Source: Gossypium raimondii
Taxonomy: Eukaryota; Streptophyta; Magnoliopsida; Malvales; Malvaceae
Assembly: GCF_025698545.1 (NCBI RefSeq)
Contig: NC_068570.1
Coordinates: forward strand, 5,642,001-5,706,000
Length of the DNA: 64,000 nucleotides
Reading direction: 5' to 3'
The notes beneath the pieces were generated by a model. That model was not told the origin of the DNA, made no database searches, and was given only the letters and a program-made list of their open reading frames with translations. Shown in pieces: positions 13,446 through 25,801 of this stretch (position 1 is the first letter of the stretch; the number at the start of each line of letters is the position of its first letter). The translations under genes were made by a program, and so were the position numbers.

Positions 13446-14011
13446 GTTTTTGTCCAAAATCAGCTTCTTTCTCTTAAGTCGTCGCCCCCAGCCCAAATTC
13501 CCCAATTTCTCAATATCCCTAAATAGGCAGAGGGAAATACTCCAAGAGATCAAATCGTCGAGAAGTTTTGCCCCCGATTCATCGATGGTTGTTTTAGCAG
13601 CAAGGAAAATGTTCATTTTTTGGGTTTCTTGCAAAGTTACATAACCCACACAGAGAATAAGGTGATTTTGCTGTCGGTTTTTGTTTTTGGGTATCCATTA
13701 TTTAAGGTGCCATTTTGATTATATTTTGTATTTAAAGGTTGCATTTTATTGTTTTTCTTAAATTTCTTGTTTGTAATTTGTTGATGACCCGTTGAATGAA
13801 CTGAAATGCGAGTGTTCTCTGTGTTTAGGGTTTGTTCAGTTCGAGGCTTTCATTTCTGTTCATCGCAATCAAGGTACTGTAATGCTTTAATTTATGTTAT
13901 ATTGGGAATGCGCACAATCCTTTCTTGACGGAGTTCAATGATTTTTAGGGTTTTGGAAAGTTTAGGGTCTTCTCTGTGTTTAGGGTTGGTAGGATTGTTG
14001 ATTTTTAAAAA

Positions 14012-14216
14012 CACATTACTTGGTATTCTGTTTTGGCACAACACTTAAGCAAATGACTTTGTGGATTACTTGGTATTCTGTTTTGGTAGGATTGTTTTGG
14101 CACATTACTTGGTAATTTGTTTTGGCACAACAGTTAAGCAAATGGCTTTGTGGATTACTTGGTATTCTATTTTGGTAGGATTGTTTTGGCACATTACTTG
14201 GTATTCTGTTTTGGTC
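14012..14216 (+). repeat. 89-bp tandem repeat, 2.3 copies
   Basis: Copies start with CACATTACTTGGTA at 14012, 14101 and 14190, giving an exact 89-bp period. The third copy is cut short where the coding relic begins. It probably sits in an intron or leader of the transposon gene. Confidence 0.85.
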
Positions 14217-14229
14217 GGGTTCGATTTCA

Positions 14230-14653
14230 AGGATCTTTTGTTAGCCCAACTCAATATTTCGGATCCAGCTCGCAGCTATACATCGCTTCGGAGAGTCAGG
14301 CTCAAGCTGAAGTTCAAAGATTAAAAGACCAGATGGCTCAGATGCAAGCGACCACAGTTGAGGTTCAAAAGAAATATGAAGAACTCCAGCTACAACTTAA
14401 AGCAGAGGCCGCAGCGAGGGAAGCAATGGCTACAGCGAGAAAAGCAGAGGCTGCAGCGAGAGAAGCAACGAGAGAAGCAGAGGCTGCAGCTAGAGAAGCA
14501 GAGGTTCAAAAGAAATATGAAGAACTCCAGCTAAAACTTAAAGCAGATGCGGAATCGAGAGAAGCAAAGCAGAGCAAAAAGTACGACGAAATTCAACAGC
14601 AGCTTCAGAGTATGATGAAGATGTTTCAGCAGTCGCAACTTCCGCTGTCATAG
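14230..14653 (+). pseudogene. Coiled-coil C-terminus of an En/Spm-type (Ptta) transposon protein
   Basis: The frame reads GSFVSPTQYFGSSSQLYIAS, then a long helix rich in Glu, Ala and Arg with an internal duplication (VQKKYEELQLQLKAEAA and VQKKYEELQLKLKADAE), then MMKMFQQSQLPLS and a stop at 14651-14653. A Ser/Gln-rich linker followed by a heptad-like coiled coil and a QQSQ tail is the usual C-terminal end of the plant transposase Ptta/En/Spm family (the TnpA-like accessory protein). Only this last part remains; the DNA-binding region is absent and the upstream sequence is intron-like or tandem repeat. It may be the last exon of a deletion derivative. That it is open for about 140 codons suggests recent loss. 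A captured host coiled-coil gene is a less likely alternative. Confidence 0.6.
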
Positions 14654-14872
14654 TGTATTGCATAAATATTTTTATCATTTTAACTTTTAACATTTTTGTA
14701 AAGAAAAGTATGAATTCACTTTTATTTATTGATATTAATATTATTTTACTCATTTAATTTAAAATATTATATAAATTTATTGCTTTTGGCTAGTTTAGAT
14801 CTGGTTGCTTTTGATTTGTTATTATAGGAGGGCTGAAAAAATGGAAAATTTTATTTTACAAAAATTCCAAAA

Positions 14873-15190
14873 TTAGTGGCGTTTTCTGTAAAAGCGACGC
14901 TAAAAGTCATGTTCTATAGCGGCGTTTGTGAAGAAAGCGCCGCTAAAGAACATTTCTTTTCGCGACGTTTGTGAATCAAGCGTCGCTAAAAAACATGATC
15001 TTTAGGGGCGTTTTTTATTAAGCGCCGCTAAAGAACATGATCTTTAGCTGCGGCTTTTTTCTAAGCGCCGCTAAAGAACATGACCTTTAGCGGCGTTTTT
15101 TTCGGTAAACGCTGCAAACATTAGCGACGTTGTCGTTAGCGGCTTTTTTTGCGGCGCTTATATCTTTAGTGGCGCTAAAAAGCGCCGCTA
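14873..15190. repeat. Right subterminal CGCCGCTAAAG hairpin array of CACTA element 1
   Basis: About seven units of the form TTTAGCGGCGTTT..AAGCGCCGCTAAAGAACATGATC, each a potential hairpin, run up to the right terminal repeat. Motif density is higher than in the left array. Confidence 0.8.
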
Positions 15191-15211
15191 AAAACCTGTT
15201 CTGGTATAGTG

Positions 15212-16747
15212 GGTAGTGGTATAACAATGGTCCCCTTGTCTCCTTAGACAAAACATGTATTATAAAGTGATCTGGCTTGAATCATCTGTTCGAATGAATG
15301 AAACGATCATTGGTTGGATGACTTCTATTTTTTTAAGTGTCATCATTGTCCCTTCGATCATCATGTCTTCCGCATTGGTTGCTTTTCGAACGTGTGGCTT
15401 TCCTTGACTTTTGCTAGAGGAGGCGTCGTTTTTGTTTGTCGTCATTTCGTTAAAAGTGCCTACTCATTTTCCTACTTCAATGGCTATAAATAGGGTATGT
15501 GCTTTATTCGAAGATTGGTGTCTCTTTATTATCCTCTTTGTTTATTTCTATCTTTTATCGCGTGATTGGGATTTCCTTTTTGCCTTACGTATTTGTTGCT
15601 TCTTTGTCTAAAATGACCAATAATTCATTGATAGAGGATATCGTAATTGAAGGTGTAGAGTTATTGTGCACCATGATGATGGAGGAGATGATAGCCGTGT
15701 TGTGTATACAATGTCTACAATAGATGCACTATAGGTATGAATTTTCAATGTCGTCGAGTGTTCACTGATGGGTGAAGACATAACAAATGGCAGGGGCTTC
15801 TTCCCACCCTTGCATTTGTTTGAGGCAAACTTTCACCTATACCTTCAGCCCTAGTTTGTGAGGAATTTTCAAGTTTACTATGTGTTAGAAAAATTGGTTT
15901 AGAAAACATGTTTTGTTTGTACAACGGAATTTTAATTTTTTTTCTAAAACCTGAACCCTTTTGTGTTAGTACATGTGTTTTTCACTTAGAAACAACTGTC
16001 GATTCCTGGCTTTCAACCAACACAATCTTCTTTGCTATTCTCGAACCCTCAATTTGATTAGGAAGTGGACACTAAATCCTCAACTGATCACACGATGAAA
16101 ATTTTAACTTTCCAATGGGGAAAGTTAATTCTTTCTATGGGTAAGAAACCTAAAATCGAGTTTTTACAAAAAAAAATAAAATTTATTTGGGGAAAGTAAT
16201 TCATGTTTTTTTTTCAATGAATTCAATATTTGAACATGCACAAGTAATTCGTTTTAATAATTGAATTATTGAACGAGGCTAAAAATAATGCCTGAAAGTC
16301 TAGGGACAAAGGAAAGATGAGAACGAACAACGAGTAACGGATTCAGTTTGTGCTAATATAATTTTTTCCTTACATAAACTTGTTAAATAGTAAGTTTAAG
16401 GTAATATTATTATTGTTCAAAAGTATAAAATGTGCTAATATATTTAGATGCCTTGAGAATGGTTGGTGGGGTGTTAATTGTGAGTTGAGGTGATATTATG
16501 ATGAAGTTATAATGATCCATGTGATATTATGAAATAGTATGGTTTCGAATTAGGTGATGAAATGAGAAATATGAACAATATGAGGTATGATGTTGCACTA
16601 AATTGGAAAAGAATTTGATAGTATGAATATAAATAAATGTCTAAGGAATTGACAATGACTGGCATAATGTTGGATGTGTATATAAATGTATTTGTAATCT
16701 TGATACTATGATGAAAATTATGCTTTGGTATGTTTTTGAATTGTGAA
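15212..16747. other. Older repeat DNA between CACTA and solo LTR, no gene
   Basis: The first few hundred bases are probably the continuation of the repeat interrupted at 10979. 16500-16747 has the ATGAAATGAGAAATATGA-type texture of LTR interiors and directly flanks the solo LTR. No coding sequence is supportable. Confidence 0.45.
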
Positions 16748-19700
16748 TGTAACGACCCGATAGTTAAGGGTGACGGAAAGTGAGGTTCGGGACACTTTTC
16801 CCGTGAAACGAACTTGTAAATATTTAATCGCATTAAATATTTACGAGGTTAGTTTAGTAGTGAATTAAGTTTTGAATAAGAAATTTAATTGAATTAGGAG
16901 TTATTAATGTACAAGAACTAAATCGCGTTAAAGTTAAAAGTTGAATTATAGATTGAAATAAATAAAAGGGACTAAAGTAACAATTATACCATTCAATAAA
17001 TGGTTGTGTGCATGTGGCCGGTCATGGGTAGAATTTATTACATGTAATAGTAATAATAGTAGTAATTATAATAGTAATAAAAAAATAAAAATATGAAAGA
17101 AATACGAAAGATAGTGGAAGTAGATAGAATTTATGCATGCAAATAGAAAGAAAGAAAAGAAAGAAGAAAAGAAGAAGGGTAACGTTTGACTAGGGACTTT
17201 AGGAGTTCAAACTCAAATTGGTTAGTACAATTTAGTCTTTTTCTTGTAATTTTTATGTTTCTGGGATCCCGGTACTTAGAGTTACTCGACCCATGTTGTA
17301 ATTTTTAGTATTGTTCAAGATTTTAGATGTTGCTATTGTTGAATAGTTTAAGTATTAGGGATTAAATAGATAGATTTTTAAGTTAAAAGTGAAAAAGGAT
17401 TAAATTTTGGAATTAATTATTGATTTTGAGTATAAGGACTAAATTGTGAAAAATTCAAAATTAAAGGGTGGAGTTGAAAATAGGGGGCTAAATTTATTTT
17501 AAAGTGAAATTGAAATTCTTGTGAATTGGGTGGTATGTGATTAATCTATTATAATTATTTTATTTCGTAGCAAACGTCGTCCCAAAATCTTCGAGTAAGA
17601 AAGAGAAAGACAAGGTTGACGTTGAGTAGCTCGAAATATACAGCTTGTGTTTCTATAATTCAAATTAAGTTATAAATTGTTACATATTGCATTGTTATGT
17701 ATGGTAAGCAATTGAGGTGAGTACTTTTGTACTTTGGGATTGAATTGAATTAATAGTTGATTTGAAATGGACTGATTTTATATATTATGAAATGTGTTGA
17801 TTATGTGAATATTGAATTGACTATATGTGAATAATATGTGTATATATATGAGAATAAGACATTGAACGTATTGAAATGTGAAATGAAACCCTACTAACTG
17901 TTTCGAGCTAAGTTGGATATAGATGGCATGCCATAGGATAAGAAGAGTTCAGGGATTTCTTCGACCTCGAGTCAATGAGACACTGGGTGCCAATTTGCTT
18001 CAGTTTAACCGATAAGATACTGGGTGTCAACTTATATATAGCGCTGGCACAATTATTACTTCGGGTTTATCCAATGAGGCACGGGGTGCCAAACTGATAT
18101 GTTGGTTGGATTCGTGGATCCATCCAAGTCCAAGTTGTGTTAATAGGGGAAATTAAATAATAATAATTTATGTGATTGATATTGAAATGACAAATATGAT
18201 AAATGAATATGAGATGAGAAATGAAATATGAAATATGAAATGATGAATTGAGATGTGACACTTGAAATGAATTCAAGTATAGATCAAAGAGATGAATCAT
18301 GCCATTGCATAAGTTGAAATATGCAAATGCCATTTTCTTGTACCAAAACATGTAGAAACTAGTGGATGTGAACAAAGAATGAACAAATTTATATTATTGT
18401 TTTGAAACATATGTTCATAACATCATTTGATGCATTCTTACATTTTCATTACTTATATCAAGTCTAAATTGTTCGAATTATAAAAATACCACTGAGTTTT
18501 ACTCAACGTGCGGTTTTGTTTTCCGTGCGCAGGTTAGGTATCTTCAACTTGTTATCGACTCAGCATCCAACAACGATCCCGAGCTTAAGTTTGGTGATGT
18601 TATATTTTGTAACGGCATGTACCTAGGGGGTCCTTGGTTGATGTGTTTACGGTGTGATGATATTTTGGTTTTTAAGTGAAATGATGGATAATTGTATATA
18701 TATGTGGTTATAGTTGAGGGAATGTTGGTATGATAGCTTAGACTAATGCTTTGGTATGTTGCCTAGTTTAATGTTTGGTATGTCTTTTAGCTTAAATCTT
18801 GATATCCCAAGTAGCTAAAAGTTAGTTCAATATTGGCAATTTTGGTATGAATGAAAGTCTTGAATGGTTGATGCATTGTTTATATGTTTGAAGATATAAA
18901 ATGTGGTACCAATGAGGGTACATTAGTTAGTCATATTAAATTATTGTTTTGGCATATATTGAGTATGTTTAATTGTGTTTTGGATAGGTTAAATGGTTGG
19001 TAATTGAGTTGATTAGTGCTCAAGCAAGTAGGAAATGGTAAACTTGAGTTTTAAGGTACTTTTAGGTGCACACGGCCTGAGACACGGTTTGTCACACGGT
19101 CGTGTGTCACACACGGACAACACACATGGGCATGTGCCCTAAGTGTGTTGAAATATAATATAGGTGTGTTGTCCACACGGGCTGACACACGACCTGCAAC
19201 ACAGCCGTATGACCGAAGTTAGTGAGTTACACGGTCTGGGACACAGCCATGTATCTTAAGTCAGTGAGTTACACGAAAAGGGACACGACCTGGGACATGA
19301 TCGTGTGGCCCAATTTCGAAAGTCACACAATTTGGGGCGTTCCACACGGCCGCATGTCCCCTATTTCTTGATATTTTTGAAATTGCCCTAAAACTTTTAG
19401 AATTGTTCCAAATTAGTCCATGTTTGTTCATAGGCTATTTTTAGGGATACATAGACTCGAATTAAGGCCTGTAAGAGTATTTATACTCTGATTTTGAATG
19501 TATTAGAAAACCTGAATTAGGTGAAGGGGGTTATTCTACTAACATCATCGAAGGTGGTAGTACTAGTAGTAGTCAGAGTATGGTTCAATACTCTGATGCT
19601 AATAATTGGAATAGTCTTGTTATGTATCCAACATCTAGCTTTCGAGAGGGAATAAATAGTGATAAGAGTGTAGACAATGGAAAACCAAGTTTAGCAATGT

Positions 19701-19936
19701 ATAAATAGTGATAAGAGTGTAGACAATGGAAGAACAAGTTTAGCATTGCATAACATGATTCGTTATTCAAATGTTTAAGACTCTAGTATGATAGTATCAG
19801 ATTGTCGTGATCTTCCCCTGTATAATATAATGTTAATGGTTAGCATGCATTTTAATTATGATCGATTATTTGTTTTGATTTATTTGTAATGCCCGTGACT
19901 CTAATCCAACAACAGGGTGGGGTTAGGGGTGTTATA
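16748..19936 (+). mobile_element. Solo LTR of a Ty3/gypsy-like retrotransposon, about 3.19 kb
   Basis: The left end is TGTAACGACCCG and the right end GGGGTGTTATA (a degenerate TG...CA LTR). Five bases outside are GTGAA on the left and GTAAA on the right, a 4 of 5 match as target duplication. No gag-pol, primer-binding site or second LTR is present. Inside are modules shared with the minus-strand element at 39662-43019: CACTGGGTGCC blocks near 17985-18090, CACTGAGTTTTACTCAACGT near 18490, and a CACACGG/CCGTGTG-rich block at 19070-19350. A 49-bp tandem duplication lies at 19652-19750. LTRs of 3 kb starting TGTAAC are typical of Tekay/Del-type chromoviruses, which I infer here. Confidence 0.75.
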
Positions 19937-20540
19937 GTAAATCTATGGTAAAAGAAATTGTATGGCTATAAGTATGTGTAAGATGTTAAGTATGAACAAG
20001 TGATTTGATTAATGTTATAATGATGATTTGATATAGGAAGATTTAGCATTGGGCGCATATTATTTGGAAAAGTTCTCTAATACTCTAATGGTCAAGAACA
20101 ATAATTTAATACCTTGAGGGTTGAGTACATATCATAGCTCCAATTCCTTAATGGTCGTGAGTGTATATTGACGTATCAAATTCAACTATCGTAATACCAT
20201 AAGGGTGGTATAGTTCTCTAGTACCCTAAAGGTCGAGAATAATACTTTAATACCCTGAGGGTTGAGTACATATCATCAGCCCCAATTCCTTGAGGGTTGT
20301 GAGTTTAAATTGATATATTAATCTATGTATCCATCAATGAGTTCGAAATCGATTAATAAAGGCCACCGGTATGGAAATTGTAATTAAAGGTTTGACATAT
20401 GATAAGTTGATGACTATACATTGAGGGTGAACCATTATAAGAAATGTACATGTTATTAATATTGAACATAATAGATATGTTTAATTATATGTATATACGA
20501 TTACCTATTAATATTAAACATAATAGATATGTTTGGCATT
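19937..20540. other. Repeat-like intergenic DNA
   Basis: Contains a locally repeated motif: CTCTAATACTCTAATGGTC..AATACCTTGAGGGTTGAGTACATATCAT near 20070-20130 and again near 20215-20275. Resembles an LTR interior; no gene. Confidence 0.45.
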
Positions 20541-21006
20541 AGTGTTCTATGTCTCGAGATATCAAACATCGAAGTTAAAGGTACAAAATAGGGGAGACAA
20601 TTCTCAAGACCTTTCTTGAGGCATGAGGGTAATTTTCTCAAGGCATGTACCCTAATGTCTTGAGACATCAAACTTTAAAGAAAAAATAAGACGATAGAGG
20701 AAGCATGTCTCGAGACTCAATAGCCTATTTTGTCCATTTGAGCTAAGATTCATATATTGACTCTGTGTTATTATACATGTAACATGTTTACACAATATGA
20801 AGTTTTATATTTATACCACGTACGCTAGTTAACTATGATGTATGACTGAAAACAGTTTGAGTTGCTCTGACAATGAATGTGATGTCTCATATTTGGATTT
20901 GGCGATCGAGTTAGATGTACAATGTCACACATAACTTTTCGCTAGTTTTTATAGATGGCGCCAAATATTAAAACTGAAAATATAAGGGTGACTTATGTTG
21001 GTGGTT
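20541..21006. repeat. TCTCGAGACA/CTTGAGACAT-bearing repeat, copy 1
   Basis: Several variants of the palindromic word TGTCTCGAGACA occur at 20550-20720, then GAGTTGCTCTGACAAT..TGTGATGTCTCATAT near 20855-20900. The same order (palindromes, then GAGTTGCTTCGATAAT..TGTGATGTCATATAT) is seen at 56590-57130, so both are copies of one old element. Confidence 0.5.
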
Positions 21007-21362
21007 CACAATATGAGGTGCGAAGAGTCACTAAGATAAGAGAGGTTCACATTGTGAATGCTATAGAGAGCAGCTATACTTGGGAGATTATGGGGATGAG
21101 CTTTTATGAAGTAAGGTTGCTTGCCTTCCTCCATACTGGTGAGTGGTATTTATAAGGAATGAGGGTTGGGCATAGGTTCTAGCCACTAAGTTACCCTTCT
21201 TTAGATGCGATGATAAGGTAATATATGTCAACCTAAGACATTATTAGAGTCGACTTGGATGAAACTAAACGAAATGTTTGTCAAATGTGATGAATTGATA
21301 AATGTTGTTAAGAGGTCTTCCCAATATATCTTTAATGGATTGTGCAGGTCCCTTGAGGAAGA
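21007..21362 (+). repeat. Dispersed repeat, second copy of the 10600-10979 sequence
   Basis: Collinear with 10600-10979 by eye (AGTAAGGTTGCTTGCCTTCC, GTATTTATAAGG, AAGTTACCCTTC, GCGATGATAAGG, CAATATATCTTTA). This copy is not interrupted by a CACTA element. Confidence 0.55.
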
Positions 21363-24300
21363 TGTACAAACATACTAAGAAGTTGTGTTAAAACTATTCA
21401 TCACCAAATTCTTGTGGTGGTCAATTGTTATAGTAAAAGGGTTGAAGGTAGTGATATAATGGATTTAATATTTATGGTGTGCTTAGTATAATATTTCTTC
21501 GTCCAAACTTGTAACACTCTCATAATTATTTTGCAATCTTATCTTTGAGATGTTCAGTGCAAAATCATAGTATGTTATCTTAAAATCAAATAATTAAAAG
21601 GTTTTTTATGCAATATTTATTTTTACTCTTAACCTTTTCTTACTTTTAAATAAGAGGAAATATACATACATAAAATATGATTGAATAAAGGCATACATAA
21701 TTGGAAGAAAATATGTTTAAAATATATATTTGAAAGTGTATATACATAGAATATTGGAGAATAGACACGTAAAATATATTTAAAAGTATATATACATACA
21801 ACTTTTTTACTTGTGAGGAGAATTTTATTATATTTTATTTTATATTTTAAATTTTATAGTTTATCCAATTAATTGGTTAATGCAAGCCTTGACTTTTAAA
21901 TTTTCAAATAAAGTAAACTATAAAAAAATAATATTTTTTATTATAATTTGATGCATTGACCGGTGGATCATGTTTCATCAAGTATGATCAAAATTGGCCA
22001 GAATGGGACGATATGATCAGCACGGATCAGAATTTTTAACTGTGCGAAAATGATCATTTAATGTTCCGTTTTAGCACTGGAACAATGCATACCGACCGAA
22101 ACGGCTAGAACCAATGCAAAACCGACTACAATGCCAAGAAGACCAATTAATGTTAACATTAATTACTTTCATTAATGAATGAAACATGTCTAATTATGAT
22201 TAGTTGAATTTAAAAAATATAAAAAAATGATTAATATTATTAAAAGAATAAAAAAATCCAAAACTAGAAAATAAATATTTCAAAAAAACTTCTTAAACTT
22301 TTTAAACAATTAAAATTTTATATTATAACATTAAAATTTAAACAATTAAGTAAAACCCTAAAATTAAGAGATAATTAATTTAAAATCAATTTTATATTTT
22401 ACATATAATTTTTTAAAAAAATAAACAAAAAGCATAAAAAACTTTAAAAAAATAAAAGGCAAAGAGTAAAAGAATAATTTACCTAAAATGTAAAAAAATT
22501 GTCTCAAATAAAAAGTGTCATGGTAAAAGAAAAAAGAAAAAAACTGTAATTTTGAACAAGACTTTTGTAACATTATATTGGTATAATATATATGATATGA
22601 GATCAATCATAAAATAATAAACAAAAAAACGAAAAGAAGACACGAATAAGTTTGAAGCAAAGTTAGGCACCAATGTGCTTCTAGTCTTGCTCAAAGTTGA
22701 ATCTCCTTTTTGTTTGTTGTGGTAGGGGCGCATGGCATATTTGGTCCTGTGTATGATCACCTTGTGTTGGAGTTGGCTTATATATGTGAGTAACGACTTA
22801 CATTTTCAGTGGATGATCCTCTATTGAGTGCTATCTTATAGTACCCGTGAAAAGCTTGTTTAGTATTATCTCATCCCTAGAAAAACCTATTCCTTCCTTT
22901 TTTCCTTGTCACAAAAATATTACTTTTAAAATAAAATAAAATAAAATAAAATAATATTTTCTTTCTGCTTTTATTCATACCATAATTATAGTGACAAATG
23001 GCAAGAATTTAAGTATGCCACATAAAATTACATTCCATAATTGTTACAAATATAGAAAGACGTGACTTTGAACACATTAAAACACATTTATCCTCTTATT
23101 TAAGAATTGAAGAGGATTAGTGGAAGTTAACTTATTAACCTCCAATTTATGTATATAGGATAATCTTTTAAATATTAATTCTCTACTGATTTTTATTCAT
23201 TCAATTGTTTATATTGATGAATCCAAGCTTTTATAATCAATTTAATTATAAATAATCACATCTTTTAAACCTAGAATCGAAGTTGGTTTCCATTTTCCAT
23301 GGAAACACTAATTAAAATACTGTTTTAGCCGTAAAAGAAAAACATTATTACCCTGAAAAGAGGAGTAGATATTTTATAGGCAGCTAGACCAGATAATAAT
23401 ATACCACATACAGAAGTCCAATAATTTGATGAGGGAAGTGTGAACTGAATACCAATAATTAACCTATTTTGCATTTCATAATCATATTATATAATTAAAA
23501 AAACTTGTATTTATATTATTTTTAATTACATTTAAATTATATATACCATAAGAAATGGGTACCACATGCAAAAACGAAGTATATCGTTATACATCTGGGC
23601 CTTCACCACTGTATATTGTCCTCCACGTGAATTCCAAGCCATAAAATAGACTAATCAGCTTCACTTTGTGCCTATTTGGGTTGGAACATCTCTTGGCACC
23701 TTTGCAGGTTGGCAGTGTTAACTACTAGTATACTTTCTATTTTTAACAAATATTTCAGTACCAAATTCTGTGATAATTTTTTTCAGCATGTGATTAATTC
23801 TATAATGGATATAATCTTGATATATATCCAAGTCGATAATATAATATGGTGCGATAAGGTGATCGGTTAAGAAGATTGTTATATAATTATAGTAAAAATA
23901 ATTTGACTCGGGGTTCGACCCGGAATCCGACCTAAAAGACTCATGGTATAAGTAATCTCAGACACTCCATTTGAAAAAGGGGAGACACACGAAATGGTCC
24001 ATGGCTTATACTCTTCTTCTTTTGAATGTTTTCTGTCTCCTTACTCAAAAAACTTTCTTCAAGACCATCTTTTCTTTTCTTTTGTCACTCCCGTTGATAC
24101 ACAGTATCAGGAAGGATAATTCATGAAGAATATTTTTGAACCTTTATTTGGCATTTATTGAGAATTGTTATTGAAGATAATGGAAGGGATATTTGTTGAA
24201 TATATTGATGATAAAAGGTATTTTTCCATCTATAGTAAGAAGATTACAAGGTAATTTTCCTTGATAATATCAAAAGCATTTTGTGATGATTTTTGAAGAT

Positions 24301-24534
24301 AAATGAACCATGATCATAATTCCAATCACTTGTGTTTTTTCTGACGTAGAAAGCTAAAAAATATTTGAATTTTTTAGTGTCGAATAAGCATGGTTTAATC
24401 TAAAGTGTTAAAAATTTTTACCAACAACTTCTAATCTTTTTGGCAAAGGAAACAGGAAACCTTAGAGTTATCCTGCGTTGAATAACACCAGCTAAGAGTA
24501 TAAAATAATAGGTAGAGAGAGACAAAAAAGCCCA
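21363..24534. other. AT-rich intergenic DNA, no gene
   Basis: No coding sequence is seen. A small (AAAAT)n microsatellite lies at about 22929-22955. A short GC-richer stretch at 21955-22140 (with ACCGACCGAAACGG) may be an old transposon end. Confidence 0.5.
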
Positions 24535-24951
24535 ATAATTAGGATTAAATTGATACATTTTGTAAATATTGAGGGCTAAATTTATTAGGCTTTTAAGAAT
24601 TAAAACTAAATTGACAGTAGTTATAAATGTTGAAGGAATAAATTTGTTATTAAGACCAATAAAATAAATGTTGCGTCAAAATTTTTATCTAGCGACTAAA
24701 AAATCTAATTTCAAAAACTCTAATAACTAAATTGAAAAAAAAAATTATAGTTGGATGACAAACAAAAACACTCTTATAGTTGAGTGAACAGTTTATAACG
24801 GCCATGCCATCTAGCTCTTTCAATCTCAATGACACAATGACTAAAAAAATACAAATTCAAATAGTTTGGTGATCAAATTGAAAGTTTTCATAGTTCAATG
24901 ACCAAAATAAAAATACGAGAAAAGTTCAGTGACTAATTAAAGAGTTTACCC
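24535..24951 (-). mobile_element. Truncated MITE related to the element at 26596
   Basis: The right end, reverse-complemented, starts GGGTAAACTC, similar to the GGGTAAACTA end of the 26596 element. Inside, GAGGGCTAAATTTATTAG and TAGTTGAGTGA-type words are shared with that element. The matching left arm is missing or too degraded to define. Confidence 0.45.
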
Positions 24952-25199
24952 TTTTCAATTTTTAGCTTTTTACTGTAGCCGAAGTAGGAACTGTTCACCC
25001 ATGCAGTAACAGTAAAAATTTCTACTTCTTATAGTTTGTTAAGCTCCTTCAAAGCTTTGTTCATGTCTTGATAATTAACTAACTCTTAGCCTTGATGGTG
25101 TTTCACTTCTCCTCACCTACGGTAAACATCCCAATCAAATTTCTTTATCAAATAATCTCTTGTAACCGGAATTTAAACGCGATTCAGCGCATTTGAATT

Positions 25200-25801
25200 T
25201 AGACTTATCATGGGTGAGGTTGGGCTGATGCCAAATTTTAGGCCTATTTTCTAGGCCGAGAAAAATGGGCCTAAGATTTTGCTCAAGCCCGGTCTAAATA
25301 AAAAAAGAAATGCTAAATCGAGCCTAACTTGGTCCACTCATATTAACCTTTTTACATAAAAATAAATTTAAAAAATATAATAAATTAAATACACTAAAAA
25401 TATTAAAATAAATGTTTCCCAACAAATTGAAAGTACATTAAAAAAATATTTATACTTAAATAACTCTAAGATAGTTACAACTTAATAAGCAAATGCCTCT
25501 AAAATAGTAGCAAAATTAATAATAAAACAAGAGTTATACAATATCTAAACAATAACAACAAAATAGTAGCAATATAATAACAAAATGATAGCAAAATAGC
25601 AGCAGGGAAAAAAATTAGACAAATTCGGGTTGAGTCGGGCCTGGACCAAAAAAATTACTCGAGGTCCGACTCGTTTAGAAAATAGGATTATTATTATTTT
25701 TTGCCTAAGTCCATTTTTTAGACCTATATTTTTGCCTAAACCCTCTCGTTTTTTGGACAAGCCTGAGCCTAAGCGAATGGTCTGACCCATAATCAGGTCT
25801 A
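25200..25801. mobile_element. Possible hAT-like non-autonomous element
   Basis: The left edge TAGACTTATCATGGGT and the reverse complement of the right edge, TAGACCTGATTATGGGT, form short imperfect inverted repeats. The adjacent GGGCCTA/TAGGCCC and GGACAAGCCTGAGCC words are also loosely inverted, around an AT-rich core. I could not find a convincing 8-bp target duplication, so the class is a guess. Confidence 0.45.

Larger units (their letters stand above)
10980..15211 (+). mobile_element. Complete CACTA (En/Spm-like) element, 4232 bp
   Basis: The left end is CACTACACCAAAACAGGC and the right end, reverse-complemented, is CACTATACCAGAACAGG. The 28-bp terminal inverted repeats differ at about three positions. 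Immediately outside both ends is the trinucleotide GGT (10977-10979 and 15212-15214), the 3-bp target duplication expected for CACTA transposons. Subterminal regions are filled with TAGCGGCG/CGCCGCTA motifs in both orientations, which in this superfamily bind the element's own protein. The middle contains a TTTAGGG-rich tract, an AT-rich stretch and a short coding relic at 14230-14653. The DDE transposase is missing, so this copy could move only if a full copy supplied the enzyme. Confidence 0.92.

Noticed and set aside
22364-22760. Phe/Tyr/Leu-rich minus-strand frames that look like membrane proteins
   Set aside because: The composition follows from poly-A/T-rich DNA; no start context, splice pattern or recognisable motif.
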